A DNA stretch of 64,000 nt from the NCBI GenBank assembly GCA_017304675.1, contig JAFKLS010000018.1:310001-374000 (forward strand), in the 5' to 3' direction. The notes under the pieces were generated by a model. The model was not told where the DNA came from and made no database searches. It worked only from the letters and a program-made list of their open reading frames with translations. The position numbers were made by a program, and so were the translations under genes. Shown here piece after piece: positions 23,573-32,997 of the stretch. This DNA comes from Sphingobacteriia bacterium. Lineage in GTDB: Bacteria; Bacteroidota; Bacteroidia; Chitinophagales; Chitinophagaceae. Within the stretch, counting starts at the first letter, position 1. Each line of letters opens with the position of its first letter.

Positions 23573-26019
23573 AATACCAGATAGAACATATTGCCGCAAT
23601 AGTAAATGCAGATAGCAGTATTGTAAAAAATACGGCTATTGAATATTTGTTAACCGACAGCCGTAAAATAACCTTTCCCGCTACCTCTTTATTTTTTGCT
23701 TTACCTGGCCCCAGAAGAAAAGGAAGCAGCTTTATACAAGATGCTTATAACAGGGGGATAAAGAATTTTGTAATAGACGAGCAGGTAGAAACAGCATTGT
23801 TCAGCGATGCTAATTTTTTACAGGTTGAGAACAGCCTTACAGCCCTGCAAAAATTAGCGGCATACCATCGTTCACAATTTAATATTCCAATTGTTGCCAT
23901 AACGGGAAGCAACGGCAAAACCATTGTGAAAGAATGGCTTAATCAAATGCTGCAACCGGATTATAGTATTGCCAGAAGTCCGAGAAGTTATAATTCGCAG
24001 ATAGGTGTGCCACTCAGTATTTGGCAATTGAACACGCACCATACATTAGGCATTTTTGAGGCAGGCATTTCTACGGTTAACGAAATGCAGCAGCTTGCGG
24101 CCATTATTTCCCCAACCATTGGCATACTTACCAATATTGGCGATGCACATAACGAAGGGTTTAAAGATCAGGCAGAAAAACAACAGGAGAAATTAAAACT
24201 CTTTGAGCAGTGCAAAACACTTATTTACTGTAAAGACGAAATAGTATCTGCTATTCATGCACCACATGATTTAATCGGCTGGAGCAGAACACAACAGGCC
24301 GAACTGTTTGTTGAAAAAGAAACCATCAGCGGGCAGAAAACGGACATTGAATTAATCTTCCATACAATAAAATACCGCTTTACAGTTCCTTTTACTGATA
24401 AGGCGTCTATTAACAATAGCATCACTTGTATTGCGCTGATGCTGCATTTAAATTATGCCGAACAAACCATTAACGAAAGATTAGCTTTATTACAGCCTGT
24501 AGATATGCGCATGCAACTAAAAAAAGGTATTAATAATTGTTTTATACTGAACGATAGTTACAGCAATGATCTTGCCTCTTTGCATATTGCTTTAGATTAT
24601 TTACAGCAACAGGCAGGAAAAAACAATACCATTGTAATTGTGTCCGATATTTTACAATCGGGTATTGCTGCAAGTAAACTATACAAACAAGTTGCGGAAG
24701 AGTTGATGCAAAGAAATATCAACCACTTCATTGGCATTGGCGAGCAGGTTTCCGCCTGTAAAGAACTGTTTAAAAATATTGCAGAAAGTACATTCTATAC
24801 TCATACCGAACAATTTTTGCAAGACGCTTCTGCACACCAATTCAAAGATGCCTTTATTTTACTGAAAGGCGCAAGAAGGTTTGAGTTTGAAAAAATCAGC
24901 AAATGGCTTGAATTAAAAACACACCAGACTGTCTTAGAAATTAATCTGTCGGCCATTGCCAATAACTTAAAAGTATACCAGCAAATGCTCGCACCATCTA
25001 CCAAAACCATGGCAATGGTAAAAGCATTCAGTTATGGCAGCGGTAGTGCAGAAGTGGCCAGGATATTACAATTCTGCAAAATTGATTACCTGGCAGTAGC
25101 TTATGCAGATGAGGGCATAGATCTGAGGAGAGCAGGCATTGGGTTACCCATTATGGTGATGAATGCCGATGCTGAAAGTTTTGATGCATTGGTTGAATAC
25201 AGTCTGGAGCCTGAGATCTATTCATTCAACATGTATCATCAGTTTAATGAATACCTGTTGAAGCAGGGTATTCAATATTTTCCGGTTCATTTAAAAGTGA
25301 ACACAGGTATGAATCGCTTGGGCTTTGAACCTTCTGAAGCGCATGCAATATGTTCGCTCATTAACGAGAGCAGGAAGATGAAAGTGCAGTCTGTTTTCAG
25401 CCACCTGGTGGCAAGCGAAGCAGCGGAACACGATGGCTTTACGCAACAACAAAACCTCCTGTTTCTTCAGTTTTGTAAAGAAGCAGAGAAAGTATTACAA
25501 TACAATTTTATTAAACATATTTCTAATACTGCAGGCATAAGCAGGCATCCTTATTTACAATACGATATGGTTCGTTTAGGTATTGGCTTATATGGTGTTA
25601 ACAGCTCTGCCAACAACCAGTTGCACTTAGAAACCGTAGCTACACTAAAAACCACAATTGCTCAAATAAGAAAAGTATTGAAAGGTAACAGTATAGGTTA
25701 TAACAGAAAGGGCGTTGTGTTGCGCGACAGCCTCATAGCAACTATTAGAATAGGATATGCCGATGGTTTTAGCAGAAGCCTCGGCAACAATACAGGTGCT
25801 GTTTATATTAATAACCAGTTAGCTCCGGTAATAGGCAATGTATGTATGGATATGGCAATGGTAGATGTTACAGATATTGTTTGTGAAGTGGGCGATACCG
25901 TAGAGTTATTCGGTAAAAATTTACCCGTACAGCAAGTAGCCTTATGGGCAAATACTATTCCTTATGAAATCATGACTTCAGTTAGCCAAAGAGTGAAGAG
26001 GGTATATATAGAGGAGTAA
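23569..26019 (+). CDS. Bifunctional MurF / alanine racemase
   Basis: This 816-residue fusion links UDP-MurNAc-tripeptide:D-Ala-D-Ala ligase (MurF, residues 1 to about 450) to a PLP-dependent alanine racemase (about 455-816). MurF motifs are TDSRK and the P-loop TGSNGKT (residues 112-118), with NDSYSNDLASLHIALDYLQ. The racemase part has Lys485 in MAMVKAFSYGSG, which binds PLP, then FPVHLKVNTGMNRLGF and the late GYNRKG Tyr and IGYADGFSR. Fusion of this kind is typical of Bacteroidota, making D-Ala and adding D-Ala-D-Ala from one polypeptide. I choose the GTG at 23569 because the open frame from 23464 would overlap TerC heavily. A terminator follows. Confidence 0.93.
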   Translation: MKYQIEHIAAIVNADSSIVKNTAIEYLLTDSRKITFPATSLFFALPGPRRKGSSFIQDAYNRGIKNFVIDEQVETALFSDANFLQVENSLTALQKLAAYHRSQFNIPIVAITGSNGKTIVKEWLNQMLQPDYSIARSPRSYNSQIGVPLSIWQLNTHHTLGIFEAGISTVNEMQQLAAIISPTIGILTNIGDAHNEGFKDQAEKQQEKLKLFEQCKTLIYCKDEIVSAIHAPHDLIGWSRTQQAELFVEKETISGQKTDIELIFHTIKYRFTVPFTDKASINNSITCIALMLHLNYAEQTINERLALLQPVDMRMQLKKGINNCFILNDSYSNDLASLHIALDYLQQQAGKNNTIVIVSDILQSGIAASKLYKQVAEELMQRNINHFIGIGEQVSACKELFKNIAESTFYTHTEQFLQDASAHQFKDAFILLKGARRFEFEKISKWLELKTHQTVLEINLSAIANNLKVYQQMLAPSTKTMAMVKAFSYGSGSAEVARILQFCKIDYLAVAYADEGIDLRRAGIGLPIMVMNADAESFDALVEYSLEPEIYSFNMYHQFNEYLLKQGIQYFPVHLKVNTGMNRLGFEPSEAHAICSLINESRKMKVQSVFSHLVASEAAEHDGFTQQQNLLFLQFCKEAEKVLQYNFIKHISNTAGISRHPYLQYDMVRLGIGLYGVNSSANNQLHLETVATLKTTIAQIRKVLKGNSIGYNRKGVVLRDSLIATIRIGYADGFSRSLGNNTGAVYINNQLAPVIGNVCMDMAMVDVTDIVCEVGDTVELFGKNLPVQQVALWANTIPYEIMTSVSQRVKRVYIEE

Positions 26020-26024
26020 AAATA

Positions 26025-26063
26025 AAAGCAGGAAATATTATAATTCCCTGCTTTCAGCTTTTT
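26025..26063. terminator. Terminator between murF-alr and the M28 peptidase gene
   Basis: The stem AAAGCAGG / CCTGCTTT encloses a 14-base loop in the 56-base convergent spacer. T-rich flanks exist on both sides, so it may serve both strands. Confidence 0.7.
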
Positions 26064-26075
26064 GGTATGATTCTT

Positions 26076-27356
26076 TTATTTTAGGCTGCCTGCATCAACT
26101 CTTGTGGGCGTTTCTTTTCCACTAACAATGCCTTTAGAACTGATGGCAATGGCTTTGATAATCTCTGTCATGTTATTCAAATCCAGTGTAGAAACTTCAT
26201 CGCTTACTTTATGATAATTAGGTTCATTATCCATTTTGGAAGTAGAGATGGTATGCGCCGGAACGCCAAGCCTGGCAAGGGTTGCATTATCTGAACGATA
26301 AAAAAGGTTTTGTTCAGTATAAGGGTCGGGGTAAAACTTAAATTGAGAGCCTTCTAAATTCCCCTGTAAAATTTTACCCATATCCGTTTTTTCATACCCT
26401 GTAATGTATGCAGCATTTTTACCCCATTTACTTTCTGTACCAATCATTTCAATATTAAACATGGCCATTACCTGTGCGGGGTTAAATTGTTTTGAAAAAT
26501 ACTGAGCACCAAACCCGCCTATTTCTTCTGCCGTAAATGTGGTAAAGATCAAAGTGCGTTCGTTGTTATTCAATGCTTTAAAATACCTTGCCAATAGCAT
26601 TACTGCTGTTGAGCCGGCAGCATCGTCGTTGGCACCATTATAAATAGAATCGTTGTTAACAGCTTTCCCAATACCTAAGTGATCGTAGTGCCCGGAGAAG
26701 ATCACGTATTCATTGGGTTTAGATTTTCCCTGTAATACACCTACAACATTGTTCAGGGGTTTCTTAAATATTTTATTCACTAATTCAACAGAAAAACTAT
26801 TGGCTTTTGTAACTCCAAAAACAAACACAATACTGTTTTCAGGTTGTTCAAATTTAGATTGCGGCCTGCTCTTCAGCCTTTTTACAAAACTGTTGAAAGA
26901 AGCATCAACCAGCACCAGCAAATTCTTTTTACTTGCCAGGGCTTCTGAATATTTTTTTCTGAAATCGTCTGTTGCAGAGATACTCATTACTTCTGTGTTT
27001 TTTTCAGAAAGCGATGTTTTCTCCTGAAATGAAACTGCAACAACAGCAGTATCAGCAATAAGTTGTTCGTCTATTTTTACAACAGCACTTGCATTCAAAG
27101 ATTCGAACATGAAGAATTCCTGTTTGTAACTGTTCAGTCCTTTCCAATATTGCAAACCAGCTTTTTTAAATTCATCCTCAATAAATGCGGAGGCTTTAGC
27201 AATACCCGGTGTAAAAGTTTTACGCCCCTGCATTTCGTCTGAAGCCAGTACTTTTTCTATTCTTTCAACCTCTGCTACGTTGATAATTTTGTTGATGTCC
27301 TGAGCAAACGTTTTACCAGCAAAGAGAACGAGTGATACAATAAGAATTTTTTTCAT
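26076..27356 (-). CDS. Secreted M28 family zinc metallopeptidase
   Basis: The 426-residue protein has a signal peptide (residues 1-18, ending KTFAQ) and an M28 peptidase domain in its second half. The zinc ligands and catalytic residues are visible: SGHYDHLGIG (His and Asp), YNGANDDAAGSTAVM (bridging Asp), FTTFTAEEIGGFGAQ (catalytic Glu plus ligand Glu), and later FNIEMIG. The His near HTISTSKMDNEPNYHK completes the set. It is probably a periplasmic or surface aminopeptidase or related hydrolase. The first half (about 20-190) is a non-catalytic PA-like or cap region. Confidence 0.9.
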   Translation of the reverse strand: MKKILIVSLVLFAGKTFAQDINKIINVAEVERIEKVLASDEMQGRKTFTPGIAKASAFIEDEFKKAGLQYWKGLNSYKQEFFMFESLNASAVVKIDEQLIADTAVVAVSFQEKTSLSEKNTEVMSISATDDFRKKYSEALASKKNLLVLVDASFNSFVKRLKSRPQSKFEQPENSIVFVFGVTKANSFSVELVNKIFKKPLNNVVGVLQGKSKPNEYVIFSGHYDHLGIGKAVNNDSIYNGANDDAAGSTAVMLLARYFKALNNNERTLIFTTFTAEEIGGFGAQYFSKQFNPAQVMAMFNIEMIGTESKWGKNAAYITGYEKTDMGKILQGNLEGSQFKFYPDPYTEQNLFYRSDNATLARLGVPAHTISTSKMDNEPNYHKVSDEVSTLDLNNMTEIIKAIAISSKGIVSGKETPTRVDAGSLK

Positions 27357-27380
27357 GAATTGTAATTATAAAATGGTCAA

Positions 27381-27407
27381 ATAAAAAGCCCCGTTTATTT
27401 CAGGGGC
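27381..27407 (-). terminator. Terminator after the LytTR regulator
   Basis: On the minus strand GCCCC / GGGGC encloses a 10-base loop and is followed by five T. It lies 10 bases after the regulator stop. Confidence 0.75.
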
Positions 27408-27416
27408 CGTAAGATA

Positions 27417-28148
27417 TTATAAACTCATCATTTCTTTAAACTTCACTGTTTGCCGGCGGCTTACCTCAATTTTCTCACCTCCTTTTAACTCAACCAGTAA
27501 CCCGCCATTAAAGTAAGGCTCAATTCTTTCAATCCACCTTAAGTTAATAATGTGTTTCCTGTTTGCTCTAAAAAACATGCGGTCGTCTAATCTTTCTTCC
27601 AGTGCATTCAGCGATTTTAAGATAAGTGGTTTATTACTTGCAAAGAAAACTTTGGCATAATTGCCAACACTTTCAAACAAACGTATTTCGCAAAGTTTTA
27701 CAAACCAGCAACGCTCACCGTCTTTCACAAACACCTGGTCGTTCTCCGTTAGCGGACCTCTATTCAAGCCGTTTAAGCCTGCTTTTTCTTTTTCAAGTTC
27801 TATTTTTAATTTCTGAATCGCATCTCCCAAACGCTTCGGTTCTATAGGCTTTAGAAGGTAATCGAGCGCATTTACTTCAAATGCTTTTATAGCGTATTCA
27901 TCGTAAGCGGTGGTAAAAATTACTTTTGGGGCTTTTTCCACTTCGGCTAAAAGATCGAAACCTGTTTTACCCGGCATTTGAATATCCAAAAAAATCAGTT
28001 CAGGATTGAAGGATTCTATTTTCTCAATTCCTTCATCTACATTGGCTGCTTCTTCAATTACCTCAATGTCGCCATAATCCTGCAATAGTTTTTTTAATTC
28101 GTTCCGGGCCAATCGTTCATCGTCTATGATAATCGTTTTGATTGACAT
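27417..28148 (-). CDS. LytTR family response regulator
   Basis: The 243-residue regulator has an N-terminal receiver domain with phospho-acceptor Asp55 in NPELIFLDIQMPGKTG, plus DDE at 9-11, a Thr in IFTTAYDEYA and Lys in LLKPIEPKRL. The C-terminal LytTR DNA-binding domain (about 140-243) contains FVKDGERCWFVKLCEIRLFESVGNYAKVFF and FFRANRKHIINLRWIERIEPYFNGGLLVEL. It is encoded 27 bases after its membrane kinase. Targets are unknown. LytTR regulators usually bind two direct repeats upstream of their target genes. Confidence 0.92.
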   Translation of the reverse strand: MSIKTIIIDDERLARNELKKLLQDYGDIEVIEEAANVDEGIEKIESFNPELIFLDIQMPGKTGFDLLAEVEKAPKVIFTTAYDEYAIKAFEVNALDYLLKPIEPKRLGDAIQKLKIELEKEKAGLNGLNRGPLTENDQVFVKDGERCWFVKLCEIRLFESVGNYAKVFFASNKPLILKSLNALEERLDDRMFFRANRKHIINLRWIERIEPYFNGGLLVELKGGEKIEVSRRQTVKFKEMMSL

Positions 28149-28175
28149 GTTGCTTTATATTTATAAGTGATTCAA

Positions 28176-29222
28176 TTAAATCAGCACAGGTATTGTTACT
28201 TTGGCTTCTACCATTCCATCGTTCAGGTTCTTTAGATTAAAGTTAGCCTGTTTACCATACAAGAGGTTTAACCTGTTATGGGTACTGGTAATGCCAAAAC
28301 CGCCATCGCCACTGTTGCTCGTAATTGCACCGGTATTTCTCACAATCAGTTCATGGTTGTTCCCTACAAAATCCGAAATAATTTTCACAGTACCGCCATT
28401 AATTTGTTTGCTAATACCGTGCTTAATGGCATTTTCCACCAATGTTTGCAACATCATGGGTGGAAAGGGTTGATCTAAAGTGTCTTCATCTATATCATAT
28501 TCCACAACCAGCCTGTCTTCGAATCTGATTTGTTCTAAAGCCAGGTAGTCTTTCACTATATTCAATTCGCGTTCAAAAGGGGCTGTTTCAATTTTTTCGG
28601 CCTGCATGCTGCTTCGCAAAATATTGCTCAATTCGGTAATAGCTGTTCTGGCCCTTCCCGGATTCTCGTCTACCAATGCCCTTATACTATTCAGTGCATT
28701 GAAAATAAAATGCGGGTTAATGTGTGATTTAATTGTTTTTAACTCCAATTCTTTAACAGTTGTTTCCAGCTTCATCTTATCTAACTGTTCCTGGCGGCTT
28801 TTCTCAATATAGTGGTAGCTAAAGTAAATAAGGTTCCATATCAGTAGATACAGGAAAGTGGTGGCAGAATTGCGCAAGGTTTTATTGAGCAGGGAGTAAT
28901 TGCGCATCTGGTCTACTTCCCAATCAGATTTCATTGTTATGAAAATGGTGCAGAAAGAGTATAGTAAAGAAAACAGCAGCGAAATCAGTAAAACTGCAAT
29001 AATCTGCTTTTGCAGGGAGGTTTTAATGATCTTTAGGTTAATCACCACCAACCGCATGATATGCGTAATTACAAAACCACAGATGGCATCTACGAAAAGA
29101 GATTGAAAGAAGAAAGGGTAGGGCTTTGTTCTGATAGCGAAATAAAAAAAAGTCCAAACCAGAATAAAAGTACTCCACCCCGTTAATTGACAGATCCAAT
29201 AGGCAGATTTGTTTCTTCTCAT
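28176..29222 (-). CDS. LytS-like sensor histidine kinase (HisK family)
   Basis: The 348-residue kinase has four TM segments in the first 140 residues (about 12-30, 38-62, 72-96, 117-138). A coiled linker and the internal-region histidine kinase domain follow. The phospho-accepting His171 lies in SHINPHFIFNALNSIRAL. The HATPase region has MMLQTLVENAIKHGI (N box) and GDGGFGITSTHNRLNLLYG (G box). It is encoded just before the LytTR regulator, a common Bacteroidota pair. The signal is unknown, and there is no obvious periplasmic sensor domain. Confidence 0.92.
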   Translation of the reverse strand: MRRNKSAYWICQLTGWSTFILVWTFFYFAIRTKPYPFFFQSLFVDAICGFVITHIMRLVVINLKIIKTSLQKQIIAVLLISLLFSLLYSFCTIFITMKSDWEVDQMRNYSLLNKTLRNSATTFLYLLIWNLIYFSYHYIEKSRQEQLDKMKLETTVKELELKTIKSHINPHFIFNALNSIRALVDENPGRARTAITELSNILRSSMQAEKIETAPFERELNIVKDYLALEQIRFEDRLVVEYDIDEDTLDQPFPPMMLQTLVENAIKHGISKQINGGTVKIISDFVGNNHELIVRNTGAITSNSGDGGFGITSTHNRLNLLYGKQANFNLKNLNDGMVEAKVTIPVLI

Positions 29223-29399
29223 AACCCGAATTTAGTTCTAATAACAAGCTTATGTTTAAGCTTATATGATTAGTGGCAAATTAACTTGCTGTTTGGTGAA
29301 AAACAACAAAATATTAGCTGAACAAAAGGTTTTTTTCGTTGTTAGTGGAGCTGAATCATTATTATTTAACTCGTATTTTTACAATATAAACCACGATTA

Positions 29400-31334
29400 A
29401 TGGAAATAATGCCCGGGAAACTGCTTTCTAAGATTAATAGTCCTGCCGATTTAAAAAAGATCAATAAGGATGAATTACATAAGGTTTGCGATGAGTTGCG
29501 TCAATACATTATTGATGTGGTAAGTGTGCATGGCGGGCATTTTGCCGCCAGTCTTGGCGTTGTAGAGCTTACTGTGGCCCTGCATTATATTTACAATACA
29601 CCTTACGATCAATTGGTTTGGGATGTTGGGCACCAGGCTTACGGGCATAAAATACTTACAGGCAGGCGAGATCGTTTTGTTACCAACAGAAAATACAATG
29701 GTATCAGTGGTTTTCCTAAACGCAGTGAAAGCGAATATGATACATTTGGTGTTGGCCATTCTTCTACTTCTATTTCCGCAGCTTTAGGCATGGCCATGGC
29801 AGCTAAATACAAAGGAGAAAACAGGAAATCTGTGGCTGTAATAGGCGATGGAAGCATGACTGCCGGAATGGCTTTTGAAGCATTGAACCATGCGGGTGTA
29901 GCCGATAGTGATTTATTGGTGATCCTGAACGATAATGGCATTGGCATAGATCCTAATGTAGGTGCATTAAAAGAATATTTAACTGATATTACCACTTCTC
30001 CCACCTATAATAAGGTAAGAGATGAAGTGTGGAATTTATTGGGCAAGCTGCCTGCCGGAAAAAACCTTAGCAGGGAAATTGCCAGCAAACTGGAAGCCGG
30101 CATGAAAGGTATGCTCAGTAAAAGCAGCAACCTTTTTGAAGCATTAAAATTCAGGTATTTCGGCCCGATAGATGGCCATAATATTACCAAGCTGGTTGAT
30201 ACCCTGCAAGACCTTAAAAATATTCCGGGCCCCAAACTGTTACATATTGTAACCGTGAAAGGAAAAGGATATGCACTGGCCGAAAAAGATCAAACCAAAT
30301 GGCATGCACCGGGCTTGTTTGATAAAGTAACAGGAGAAATATTTAAAAAGAAATACGATACACCTCAACCTCCAAAATACCAAGACGTATTTGGGCACAC
30401 GATAATTGAACTGGCCGAAGCCAATGATAAAATAATGGGTGTTACCCCGGCTATGCCCAGCGGATCTTCTTTAAAATTCATGATGGAAAAAATGCCACAC
30501 AGGGCTTTTGATGTGGGCATTTGCGAACAACATGCCGTTACTTTAAGTGCAGGCCTTGCTACACAGGGTATGAAAGTGTTCTGCAATATTTATTCTTCTT
30601 TTATGCAAAGGGCATACGACCAGGTGGTGCATGATGTAGCTATTCAGAAATTACCGGTGGTTTTTTGTTTAGACAGAGCGGGTTTGGTTGGCGATGATGG
30701 CCCAACCCACCATGGTTGTTACGACATTGCTTATTTCCGCTGCATTCCTAATATGATCATTAGTGCGCCAATGAACGAAAGTGAGTTAAGGAACCTGATG
30801 TTCACGGCACAGCTTGATGAAAATAAATACCCTTTTGTAATCCGTTATCCCAGAGGTGAAGGTGTTATGGTTGATTGGAAAACATCTTTCCAGAAAATTG
30901 AAATAGGAAAAGGAAGAAAACTGAAAGATGGAGAAGGCTTGGCCATTTTATCTTTAGGCCATCCCGGAAATTTTGTACAGGCAGCATTGCGAGAATTGAA
31001 AACAGAAGGTATCAACCCGGCACATTACGATATACGTTTTGTAAAACCGATAGATGAGGATTTATTGCATGAGGTATTTAGCCGCTATAATAAAGTAATT
31101 ACTGTTGAAGACGGAACTGTTGTTGGCGGATTTGGAAGTGCAGTTTTAGAATTTATGGCCCAACACAATTATAAAGCAACAGTGAAAATGCTGGGTATTC
31201 CCGACAGAATTGTTGAACATGGCAGCCCGAAAGAGCTGCATAAAGAATGCGCATATGATGCACAGGCAATTGCTACTGCTGCCCGATTAATGGTGAACGA
31301 TGTTGTAAAAGTTTCTTCAGCAATTGCAGGTTAA
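29400..31334 (+). CDS. dxs: 1-deoxy-D-xylulose-5-phosphate synthase
   Basis: Dxs condenses pyruvate and glyceraldehyde-3-phosphate, the first step of the MEP isoprenoid pathway. The 644-residue protein has DVGHQAYGHKILTGRR, the thiamine diphosphate motif VIGDGSMTAGMAFEALNHAG with a downstream Asn in ILNDNGIGI, and the transketolase-like middle with the catalytic Glu in RAFDVGICEQHAVTLSAGLA. LDRAGLVGDDGPTHHG is also typical. The start MEIMPGKLLSKINSPADLKKI fits the family from the first Met. 177 bases without a gene precede it. Confidence 0.96.
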   Translation: MEIMPGKLLSKINSPADLKKINKDELHKVCDELRQYIIDVVSVHGGHFAASLGVVELTVALHYIYNTPYDQLVWDVGHQAYGHKILTGRRDRFVTNRKYNGISGFPKRSESEYDTFGVGHSSTSISAALGMAMAAKYKGENRKSVAVIGDGSMTAGMAFEALNHAGVADSDLLVILNDNGIGIDPNVGALKEYLTDITTSPTYNKVRDEVWNLLGKLPAGKNLSREIASKLEAGMKGMLSKSSNLFEALKFRYFGPIDGHNITKLVDTLQDLKNIPGPKLLHIVTVKGKGYALAEKDQTKWHAPGLFDKVTGEIFKKKYDTPQPPKYQDVFGHTIIELAEANDKIMGVTPAMPSGSSLKFMMEKMPHRAFDVGICEQHAVTLSAGLATQGMKVFCNIYSSFMQRAYDQVVHDVAIQKLPVVFCLDRAGLVGDDGPTHHGCYDIAYFRCIPNMIISAPMNESELRNLMFTAQLDENKYPFVIRYPRGEGVMVDWKTSFQKIEIGKGRKLKDGEGLAILSLGHPGNFVQAALRELKTEGINPAHYDIRFVKPIDEDLLHEVFSRYNKVITVEDGTVVGGFGSAVLEFMAQHNYKATVKMLGIPDRIVEHGSPKELHKECAYDAQAIATAARLMVNDVVKVSSAIAG

Positions 31335-31429
31335 TCAATCGCTTTCTGTTCCGGGAATTGGCTTTGCAAAATTGTTAAAGGTATCATTCAAAAATATAGA
31401 TGCTGAACCAGAATAACATAGTTTAAAAT

Positions 31430-31464
31430 AAGAAAGCCACTCAATGAGTGGCTTTCTTATTTGT
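31430..31464. terminator. Bidirectional terminator between dxs and scpA
   Basis: A 14-base perfect stem (31430-31443 and 31445-31458, ending AAGAAAGCCAC / GTGGCTTTCTT) is followed by T-rich sequence on both strands. It lies between convergent genes. Confidence 0.88.
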
Positions 31465-31466
31465 TT

Positions 31467-32324
31467 TTAATTCAATTGCGGATTAAAATCTGATGCAGGT
31501 TCATCATCCTCAATAATTGGCGGATTTTCTTCCATGGCTCTCTCCACTTCATTTCCGGCAAATTTGAGGTCTTCTTCCCTATTTTCATTCCACTCAATAA
31601 TAAAATTGTTTCTCCCCTCACCTATCAACAGTTTCATAAATTTTTGTTGCGTTAATTCCAACAGCGATAAAAATAAAAATGTTGCATGTATCCTGTTCTC
31701 ACAAATTTCAAAAACCTTTTCAAAAGAAACGGTTCTTTCTTTCTTCACAAATTCGGTCATATAATCCCGGCTGCCATCCATTGTATAGTTATAACGCACA
31801 ACGGTATGTACCGGTTTGTTCTGGCGGTCGTGTACTCTTTGCATTACCTTTTCAAATGCTTTCATTAGTTTAAATAAGGTAATGGTTTGTATTTCGGTTC
31901 CTTCGCCTGCTTCTTCGCCAATTTCGTTTAATTCTTTTTGTAAATTGCCTCTGCGCATCATTAACATACGCGTAGCCTCCATTTCTGCCATCTGTACTGC
32001 GGCTTCCTTGAATTTTTTGTATTCGAGTATCTTATCTATCAACTCCTGGCGGGGGTCTATTTCATTGCCTTGCGCATCCAGTTCTTTTCTCGGCAACAAC
32101 AGTTTTGCTTTAATACGCATTAAAGTAGAAACGAATAAAATAAATTCGCTGCTAAGCTCTATATTCAGTTTTTCCTGTTGATGAATATAGTCTAGAAAAT
32201 CTTTAATGATTCTGGCAATGGGAATATTGTAAATATCCAATTCATCTCTTTCAATAAAAAACAGTAAAAGATCGAAAGGCCCTTCGAACTGGTCTAATTT
32301 AATCTGGTAAGAAGCAGTATTCAC
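31467..32324 (-). CDS. scpA: Segregation and condensation protein A
   Basis: ScpA is the kleisin subunit bridging SMC heads, together with ScpB, in chromosome condensation. The 285-residue protein has YQIKLDQFEGPFDLLLFFIERDELDIYNIPIARIIKDFLDYI near the N-terminus (EGPLDLLL motif). FILFVSTLMRIKAKLLLPRKE follows. A C-terminal winged helix (about 205-250) includes VSFEKVFEICENRIHATFLFLSLLELTQQKF. The acidic tail DDEPASD is additional. scpB is not adjacent. The gene ends opposite dxs at a shared terminator. Confidence 0.93.
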   Translation of the reverse strand: MNTASYQIKLDQFEGPFDLLLFFIERDELDIYNIPIARIIKDFLDYIHQQEKLNIELSSEFILFVSTLMRIKAKLLLPRKELDAQGNEIDPRQELIDKILEYKKFKEAAVQMAEMEATRMLMMRRGNLQKELNEIGEEAGEGTEIQTITLFKLMKAFEKVMQRVHDRQNKPVHTVVRYNYTMDGSRDYMTEFVKKERTVSFEKVFEICENRIHATFLFLSLLELTQQKFMKLLIGEGRNNFIIEWNENREEDLKFAGNEVERAMEENPPIIEDDEPASDFNPQLN

Positions 32325-32393
32325 GCAATAGCTTTCTGCAAATAAAGTGAAAGCTATACTAAAACAACAGGATTAAACCTAATAGTTATCCAC

Positions 32394-32421
32394 CAAAAAA
32401 ATCCCGGCAAAAAGCCGGGAT
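32394..32421 (-). terminator. Terminator after mscL
   Basis: The stem ATCCCGGC / GCCGGGAT with a 5-base loop is followed on the minus strand by a run of T. It begins 7 bases after the mscL stop. Confidence 0.9.
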
Positions 32422-32427
32422 GCATAT

Positions 32428-32862
32428 TTATTTTTTTAAAGAGTCTCTTATTTCCATCAGCAACTTATCTGTAGAAGATGGCTCTGGCGAGGCAGCAGGC
32501 GCTGTTTCTTCTTTCTTTTTCATGGAATTAATTCCCTTTATAACCATGAACACAGCAAAAGCCACAATAACAAAATCTATTACATTGGTTATAAAAGTGC
32601 CATATTTTACAGAAACTTCGGCCACTGCTTTGGTAATCATTTTGCCTGCAGCGTCTTTAACTTCCGGAACCGCATCTTTAAGAACAAATTTTTTGTCGTT
32701 AAAATCTATTCCACCCGTTAACATACCTATCAATGGCATGATAATGCCATCTACAAAAGACGAAACGATTTTACCAAAAGAGGCACCCATTACAAAAGCC
32801 ACCGCAACATCTATAAGGTTACCCCGCATGGCAAATTCTTTAAATTCTTTGAGCATTCCCAT
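32428..32862 (-). CDS. mscL: Large-conductance mechanosensitive channel
   Basis: MscL opens at high membrane tension to release osmolytes on hypo-osmotic shock. The 144-residue protein has the conserved LKEFKEFAMRGNLIDVAVAFVMGASFGKIVSSFVDGIIMPLIG first helix and TM1. The second TM segment is around FITNVIDFVIVAFAVFMVI, and a basic charged KGINSMKKKEE end precedes a C-terminal helix. The start MGMLKEFKEFAMRGN aligns in length with the E. coli protein. The gene is divergent from the DMT transporter. Confidence 0.95.
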   Translation of the reverse strand: MGMLKEFKEFAMRGNLIDVAVAFVMGASFGKIVSSFVDGIIMPLIGMLTGGIDFNDKKFVLKDAVPEVKDAAGKMITKAVAEVSVKYGTFITNVIDFVIVAFAVFMVIKGINSMKKKEETAPAASPEPSSTDKLLMEIRDSLKK

Positions 32863-32964
32863 AATTTGAAATTTTATTTTACTGAAAATAAAATTTTTCT
32901 TGCAAGAAAAGAAAATTTTTCATTGCATTTATCATGTGTACTGGCTTCCCAAAAAGCAAATCTT

Positions 32965-32972
32965 TATTTTTG
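32965..32972 (+). promoter_or_regulatory. Candidate -7 element of the DMT transporter gene
   Basis: TATTTTTG matches TAnnTTTG and lies 25 bases before the chosen TTG start at 32998. It sits inside the longer open frame from 32866, which supports the later start. Confidence 0.45.
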
Positions 32973-32997
32973 GTTTTTAAACTATTATTTACCTGCA

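Noticed and set aside
29246..29265. Direct repeat AAGCTTAT twice, 12 bases apart, before the LytS-like kinase
   Set aside because: Suggestive of a LytTR-type site, but only 8 bases long and AT-rich. I could not support it beyond chance.
32420..32869. 149-codon plus-strand frame opposite mscL
   Set aside because: It lies entirely on the reverse strand of a well-supported MscL gene and has no family pattern.
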